Source: JAEXZL01 sp049943125
Lineage (GTDB): Bacteria > Bacillota > Clostridia > Clostridiales > Clostridiaceae
DNA length: 64,000 nucleotides
Direction of reading: 5' to 3'
NCBI RefSeq assembly: GCF_049943125.1
Contig: NZ_CP188040.1
Coordinates: 1,054,001-1,118,000, forward strand
Shown: positions 60,523 through 64,000 of the stretch, in pieces
Numbering within the stretch: position 1 is the first letter of the stretch
Layout of the letters: every line of letters begins with the position of its first letter
Notes under the pieces: generated by a model
The model's database searches: none
What the model was told of the DNA's origin: nothing
The model's input: the letters and a program-made list of their open reading frames with translations, nothing else
Made by a program: the position numbers and the translations under genes

Positions 60523-60696
60523 TTAGTTCTTTTTTTGCACGCATATTATGTTATTTAACTTATATTTATCCTTTTGTTTTTTATTAAGCTTTACCTCTTC
60601 CTTCCTGGGTATAAGTATTAAGCTGAAATTTTGAACCATTTGATTCCTACCCAGGAGCTTAAGCTGAAATTCGTTAAATGCTTTGACGGAATCCAT
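60523..60696 (-). CDS. Small basic protein, unknown function
   Basis: Not recognised. A 57-codon frame from ATG 60696 with AGAGGAG 8 bases upstream, giving MDSVKAFNEFQLKLLGRNQM, a hydrophobic patch (VQNFSLILIP) and a Lys-rich C-terminus (RKEEVKLNKKQKDKYKLNN). The good ribosome binding site is the main evidence; it could be chance. It lies alone in a large AT-rich gap. Confidence 0.45.
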   Translation of the reverse strand: MDSVKAFNEFQLKLLGRNQMVQNFSLILIPRKEEVKLNKKQKDKYKLNNIICVQKKN

Positions 60697-60954
60697 TGTC
60701 TCCACTCCTCTTGTCCAATTAAAAATATTATTTTAATCTTAAAATAAGTATAATTACCATTTATTTACATATAGATTATAACATCTTTAAGTTCCTAATT
60801 ACTATAATTATATTCCACCAAATAACTCCCTTTGTTTACAAGATTCCACCCAATTGCATCCAAGCTATACTCTAATTTTTAGAAATATAGCCTCCATATT
60901 ACACTTCATATATATAGTTTAAATAAATTTACATTTTTTCTCAATACCTATATA
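60697..60954. other. AT-rich intergenic region
   Basis: No supported feature apart from the terminator that follows at 60955-61004. Confidence 0.35.
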
Positions 60955-61004
60955 AAAAACAAGCAGCATCGGCTCACTAAACTTCAAAGCCTCTGCTGCT
61001 ATAT
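60955..61004 (-). terminator. Terminator of the CaCA antiporter gene
   Basis: Minus-strand AGCAGCAGAGGCT pairs with AGCCGATGCTGCT with a two-base mismatch, followed by TGTTTTTTATA. Confidence 0.75.
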
Positions 61005-61062
61005 TTTTATTTTCACTTACAGCTTTATTTCATTTAAAACGCACTGTCAAGCTTTATTCTTC

Positions 61063-62010
61063 TTAAAATAGACAAACAACGTAAGCTATATAAATTCCAA
61101 GCACTGTAAAGCCCTGCCACCTTTGAAATCTTCCCTTAATAAGAGCAGGAATCAATGCTATGGCAGCAATCACAAGGGCTACTGGCAAATCTAAAATTAA
61201 GGTTCTTGCGGATACAGGTATAGCTCCATTGGTTATCATAGCACAGATAGGAAGTATCAATGTGGCATTAATTATATTTGCTCCTATTATATTACCTGCA
61301 GACAAAGAGAACTCTTTTCTAATTATTGCATTTATAGTGGTTACTAGCTCTGGAAGAGAGGTTCCTATAGCTACCGCAGTCAATCCAACAACGCTTTCAG
61401 GTATACCAATAATGATGGCAAGCTCAGTACCATTATTCACAAGAAGTCTTGAGCCTATGACAATTCCTAAGGTTCCTACCACAAACTTAATTATGTTTAT
61501 AATCACAGTTTTTCTATCTTTAGGTACTGAATAGCTTTCTGTGGAGTCCTCATCTAACTCTCTTGCACTCTTAATATTTTCATATATAAAGAACCCAAAT
61601 AAAGCAAAAAGAACAAGGCTCTTCCCAAGGGTAAGCTGACCTGACATTGATAAAATTCCTAAAGCCGCTATTATCACCATGAATAAAACAGCCTTTATTA
61701 TAAGCTTGCTCCTGTCAAAAACCACCGGCATAAAAATAATACTAATAGCAAGTATCATCCCTGTATTTGCTATTATAGATCCTATAGAATTTCCTATAGC
61801 CATATCTACGCTGCCATTATAAGCAGCCATAGATGAAACAATGATTTCTGGAAGTGTAGTAGCCAAGCTTACAATAGTTGCTCCCACTATAAATTTAGGA
61901 ATTCCTGACGCCTCGGAAGCCCAAGAAGCTGCATCTACAAAATAATCTCCACCTTTAATAATTGCTACAAGTCCAATAGCAAAACCAAATACAATTATCC
62001 AGTTTTCCAT
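61063..62010 (-). CDS. Calcium/sodium antiporter, CaCA family (YrbG-like)
   Basis: 315 residues, about ten helices in two homologous halves. The two alpha repeats are FIVGATIVSLATTLPEIIVSSMAAYNGSVDMAIGNSIGSIIANT and VVGLTAVAIGTSLPELVTTINAIIRKEFSLSAGNIIGANIINA, in which the TLPE and SLPE glutamates bind cation. GGGGGATAG precedes ATG 62010. Monocistronic. Confidence 0.94.
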   Translation of the reverse strand: MENWIIVFGFAIGLVAIIKGGDYFVDAASWASEASGIPKFIVGATIVSLATTLPEIIVSSMAAYNGSVDMAIGNSIGSIIANTGMILAISIIFMPVVFDRSKLIIKAVLFMVIIAALGILSMSGQLTLGKSLVLFALFGFFIYENIKSARELDEDSTESYSVPKDRKTVIINIIKFVVGTLGIVIGSRLLVNNGTELAIIIGIPESVVGLTAVAIGTSLPELVTTINAIIRKEFSLSAGNIIGANIINATLILPICAMITNGAIPVSARTLILDLPVALVIAAIALIPALIKGRFQRWQGFTVLGIYIAYVVCLF

Positions 62011-62051
62011 CTCTATCCCCCATTTATAAATTTCTTCTTTCGTAATAAGTA

Positions 62052-62074
62052 ATAACTCATGTGCCAGTCACTCA
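62052..62074. repeat. GTGACAGGCAC-type element, degenerate copy
   Basis: ATAACTCATGTGCC followed by AGTCACTCAT, a slightly altered inverse of the element at 16792-16820. It lies in the divergent gap between the antiporter and the FabH-like gene. Confidence 0.55.
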
Positions 62075-62217
62075 TCAAAATAAAATATCATATCTTAGAG
62101 AAATATGTCAAAGGTATTAGTTGGCATAACTTCTATAAGATGTTTGAATTTCACTATTAATTAAATTTTATTTTATGCGATAAATAATACATAATATTCT
62201 TTTAAAGAGGTGACTAA

Positions 62218-63216
62218 ATGTATAATAATGTAGTAATTAAAGGCTCAGGAATGGTACTTGGAAAGAAGAGTATTCATAAAGATTATTTTATCGAACATTT
62301 TAAAAAACAAGATATTGAAATTGAAGGTCTACTGAAACATTTAGGAAAAGAAAAGGTCTATAGGATAGATAATAATGATACATGTATCACCTTGGCCGAA
62401 AAGGCATGTAACGACGCTTTAGCAAATGCAAATTTAAAGCCTGAAGATATAGATGCTATAGTTTTTGCTACTGAAACTCCCGAATTCACAGCACCTTCTA
62501 ATGCACTATACCTGGGTAATCTGATCAAGGCCCATAATGTAAAAATGGCCTATGATGCAAACTGCAACTGTACAAGCATGCTTCTTTCATTAGACCAGAT
62601 GGTTAGCCATATGCTTTCTAGCGATAAAATCAACAGAGCTTTAGTAGTTGGTTCTCTACATATAAGCAGGGTTCTTGATGACAGTCAATTTATCCCCTAT
62701 CCCACTATTTCTGATTCAAGTGTCGCCCTTGTACTAGAAAAGGAAGTATCAGAAGAAAGAAGAGGTCTTATAGCTTCAAATTATTATGCAGATGTAACTT
62801 ATTCTTGGACAATCAATTATCCCGCTTGTGGTTTTACAAAATTAGATGATGAAGATATTGAAGACAAAGATAAGAAAATGGTCTGGAATCCTTTTGATTT
62901 CTCTTTCTTATCAACAGAATGGAGCAAATTACTAAATGAAATGCTAGAAAAAGAAGGATATGAGCTAATGGATATCAATAAGCATATATTCTCTCAATTT
63001 TCATTGGGTGATATAATAACTACAATAGATACAATGGATGAAAATCCAGATAAGATACTATATTATGGAGATAAGTATGGCTATACAGGATGTACAAGTC
63101 CATTTCTGGTTTATCACGAAGCAATGAAGGAAGGAAAGGTAAAAGAGAAGGATCTAATAACATTAACTTCCGTGGGTGCAGGCTATAACATGGTTTCTCT
63201 TTTATATAAAGTTTAG
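62218..63216 (+). CDS. FabH-like (KAS III / thiolase fold) protein with altered active site
   Basis: 332 residues with the two-half thiolase fold of 3-oxoacyl-ACP synthase III. The acyl-accepting Cys is probably one of the two in DANCNCTSMLL (about residues 113-123). At the place of the catalytic His motif (HQAN) the sequence is SQFSLGDI, and at the Asn motif (YGNTSAAS) it is YGYTGCTS, so two members of the Cys-His-Asn triad appear replaced. The C-terminal SVGAGYNMVSLLYKV keeps the family glycine pattern. It is not beside other fatty-acid genes. AAAGAGGTG precedes the ATG. A diverged acyltransferase role is more likely than housekeeping FabH. Confidence 0.85.
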   Translation: MYNNVVIKGSGMVLGKKSIHKDYFIEHFKKQDIEIEGLLKHLGKEKVYRIDNNDTCITLAEKACNDALANANLKPEDIDAIVFATETPEFTAPSNALYLGNLIKAHNVKMAYDANCNCTSMLLSLDQMVSHMLSSDKINRALVVGSLHISRVLDDSQFIPYPTISDSSVALVLEKEVSEERRGLIASNYYADVTYSWTINYPACGFTKLDDEDIEDKDKKMVWNPFDFSFLSTEWSKLLNEMLEKEGYELMDINKHIFSQFSLGDIITTIDTMDENPDKILYYGDKYGYTGCTSPFLVYHEAMKEGKVKEKDLITLTSVGAGYNMVSLLYKV

Positions 63217-63218
63217 AA

Positions 63219-63252
63219 AAAAGGGCCGTCGCACTAAAGCGACAGCCCTTTC
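63219..63252. terminator. Bidirectional terminator
   Basis: AAAGGGCCGTCGC pairs with GCGACAGCCCTTT, one mismatch, between converging genes, with A and T flanks. Confidence 0.85.
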
Positions 63253-63621
63253 TTATCCAATTAATCTACGTGCTTCATTTTCGTCATCAACAAAAACAAC
63301 ATTTTCAATAAAACCTGGAATACTCTTGCCAAGTCTATTAACTTGACTCTGAGTAACTACTGACTCTAACTTAACAATGTATCTTCCTTTATATGGATTT
63401 TCTATGTACATAGCCATTACATCAGCCAGCTTAGCAGCCACCTCTGGTGTACATGTCTTAAGCTCCTTAGTATTGACTATAAGATTGTAGCCACTAGTAT
63501 TTATATTGCTTGTCTTACTTTTGAAGTCAGCGATGAAACTATTTGCTTCCTCTAAAGTAAAAAATCCCTCTGCAAAAGCGTATACCTCTTTTTTAACCGG
63601 GTTAATTGTAATTTCGTACAT
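63253..63621 (-). CDS. STAS/SpoIIAA-like small protein, unknown function
   Basis: 122 residues. Alternating beta and alpha pattern starting MYEITINPVKKEVYAFAEGF, then FTLEEANSFIADFKSKTS, YNLIVNTKELKTCTPEVAAKL and a final VVFVDDENEARRLIG, resembling the SpoIIAA/STAS-like fold seen in small cytosolic proteins. No known catalytic residues. AAGGAGG precedes ATG 63621. The fold is inferred from pattern only; the function is unknown. Converges on the FabH-like gene, sharing its terminator. Confidence 0.7.
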   Translation of the reverse strand: MYEITINPVKKEVYAFAEGFFTLEEANSFIADFKSKTSNINTSGYNLIVNTKELKTCTPEVAAKLADVMAMYIENPYKGRYIVKLESVVTQSQVNRLGKSIPGFIENVVFVDDENEARRLIG

Positions 63622-63872
63622 GTTAGAAAGCCTCCTTAACTATTAATTGTTTTATTTTCACATAAGATACACTTTTTATTATTCATTTAAAATATCGATA
63701 TTTTCTAAAAAAAATTAATAGAAAAATTGATTTTTAAGAAAATAAGAATTACCTTGTATTTATTAGGTTAATTATTAACTTTTATGTAAAAAAAGCGAGG
63801 CTAATCTAACTTTTGCATACCTTTTTAATTATCCCTTATATAATTCTTTTCATCTTTCTATTTATCTTTAAT
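63622..63872. other. AT-rich intergenic region
   Basis: Upstream region of the STAS-like gene; no gene or clear element recognised. Confidence 0.35.
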
Positions 63873-63909
63873 AAAAAAAGCAGCAATAGCATCCAAAGCT
63901 ATCACTGCC
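63873..63909 (-). terminator. Terminator of the partial gene at the right edge
   Basis: Minus-strand GCAGTGATAGC pairs with GCTATTGCTGC around TTTGGAT, followed by seven T. Confidence 0.8.
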
Positions 63910-63921
63910 CTCATCCAACTC

Positions 63922-64000
63922 TTAGTTCTTAACTCCCTTAATCCTATCCCCAAAGCTAAGCATCAGGTTTACTATTATACCAAAGACTGCCGCGCCTGCT
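63922..64000 (-). CDS. C-terminus of a membrane protein (rest outside window), possibly a nucleobase permease
   Basis: Minus-strand frame open from the window edge: AGAAVFGIIVNLMLSFGD and then RIKGVKN before TAA at 63922-63924. The hydrophobic GIIVNLML ending is like the end of uracil/xanthine permeases, but 25 residues are too few to be sure. A short CTCTTAGTTCTTAAC motif lies across the stop codon, as at the 3' ends of the other genes that carry this repeat, and a strong terminator follows. Confidence 0.5.
   Translation of the reverse strand, partial: AGAAVFGIIVNLMLSFGDRIKGVKN

Noticed and set aside
61063..62217. Manganese or magnesium riboswitch upstream of the CaCA antiporter or FabH-like gene
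   Set aside because: I looked for yybP-ykoY and related conserved cores in the gap and found none.

Overview
The window looks like chromosome of a low-GC, endospore-forming member of the Clostridia. Reasons: AT-rich intergenic DNA, strong AGGAGG-type ribosome binding sites with frequent TTG and GTG starts, the spore-coat operon cotJABC, a Cse60-like sporulation protein, a RelQ-type alarmone synthetase and a CcpA-type cre logic. No plasmid or phage backbone is visible. The only intact mobile element is one IS3-family insertion sequence. The species cannot be named from sequence alone.

Layout. 1-15.7 kb is a glycan-utilisation locus: a YesM-type sensor kinase (cut by the window start), its AraC-type response regulator and a sugar-binding lipoprotein on the + strand. 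Converging on them is a long minus-strand operon: two LplB/LplC-type permeases, a second sugar-binding lipoprotein, a GH38 alpha-mannosidase, a GH3 beta-glycosidase, a GH20 beta-hexosaminidase and a DUF624 membrane protein. The enzymes have no signal peptides, so imported oligosaccharides (N-glycan-like fragments are the best guess) would be cut inside the cell. A promoter and a cre-like site lie before the first permease gene. 15.7-20 kb holds a cytoplasmic parvulin, a BCP peroxiredoxin, small membrane proteins, a rhomboid-fold protein without protease residues and a PepSY protein. 20.2-21.4 kb is the IS3 element, sitting inside a C/T-rich repeat tract. 21.7-24.8 kb has a split chromate transporter, Cse60 and cotJABC (cotJA is only 53 codons).

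25-36 kb holds an LCP-family wall-polymer ligase, a flavin-binding PNPOx-like protein, an ABC-2 exporter with an XRE-AbrB regulator, a DegV protein, a glycerate kinase/GntP permease/CdaR regulator set with its own cre-like site, tRNA-Phe and a membrane-linked MutS-like ATPase. 36-46 kb holds a LURP-one (YxjI) gene with a decayed neighbouring copy, a metallophosphoesterase, a three-gene membrane/XRE/lipoprotein cassette, ndk, a NUDIX hydrolase, a sirtuin and a divergent Hsp70 opposite a membrane SH3 protein. 46.7-49.9 kb is a Cd/Zn/Pb efflux ATPase with a very His-rich linker and its CadC-like repressor, with a near-consensus promoter and palindromic operator. 50-64 kb holds an RmlD-like reductase, a DUF2500 protein with a natural His6 run, a YegS-like lipid kinase, a heterodimeric ABC exporter, RelQ, a MATE pump, a CaCA antiporter, a FabH-like protein with an altered active site and a small STAS-like protein.

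The most unusual content is between genes. There is a dispersed unit of about 35 bp in four full copies and one partial copy, a purine-rich 3'-UTR repeat tract next to several minus-strand genes, a palindromic GTGACAGGCAC element, and several separate short tandem arrays (24, 27, 36 and about 45 bp periods). No CRISPR array, toxin-antitoxin pair, restriction system or recognisable anti-phage system was found.
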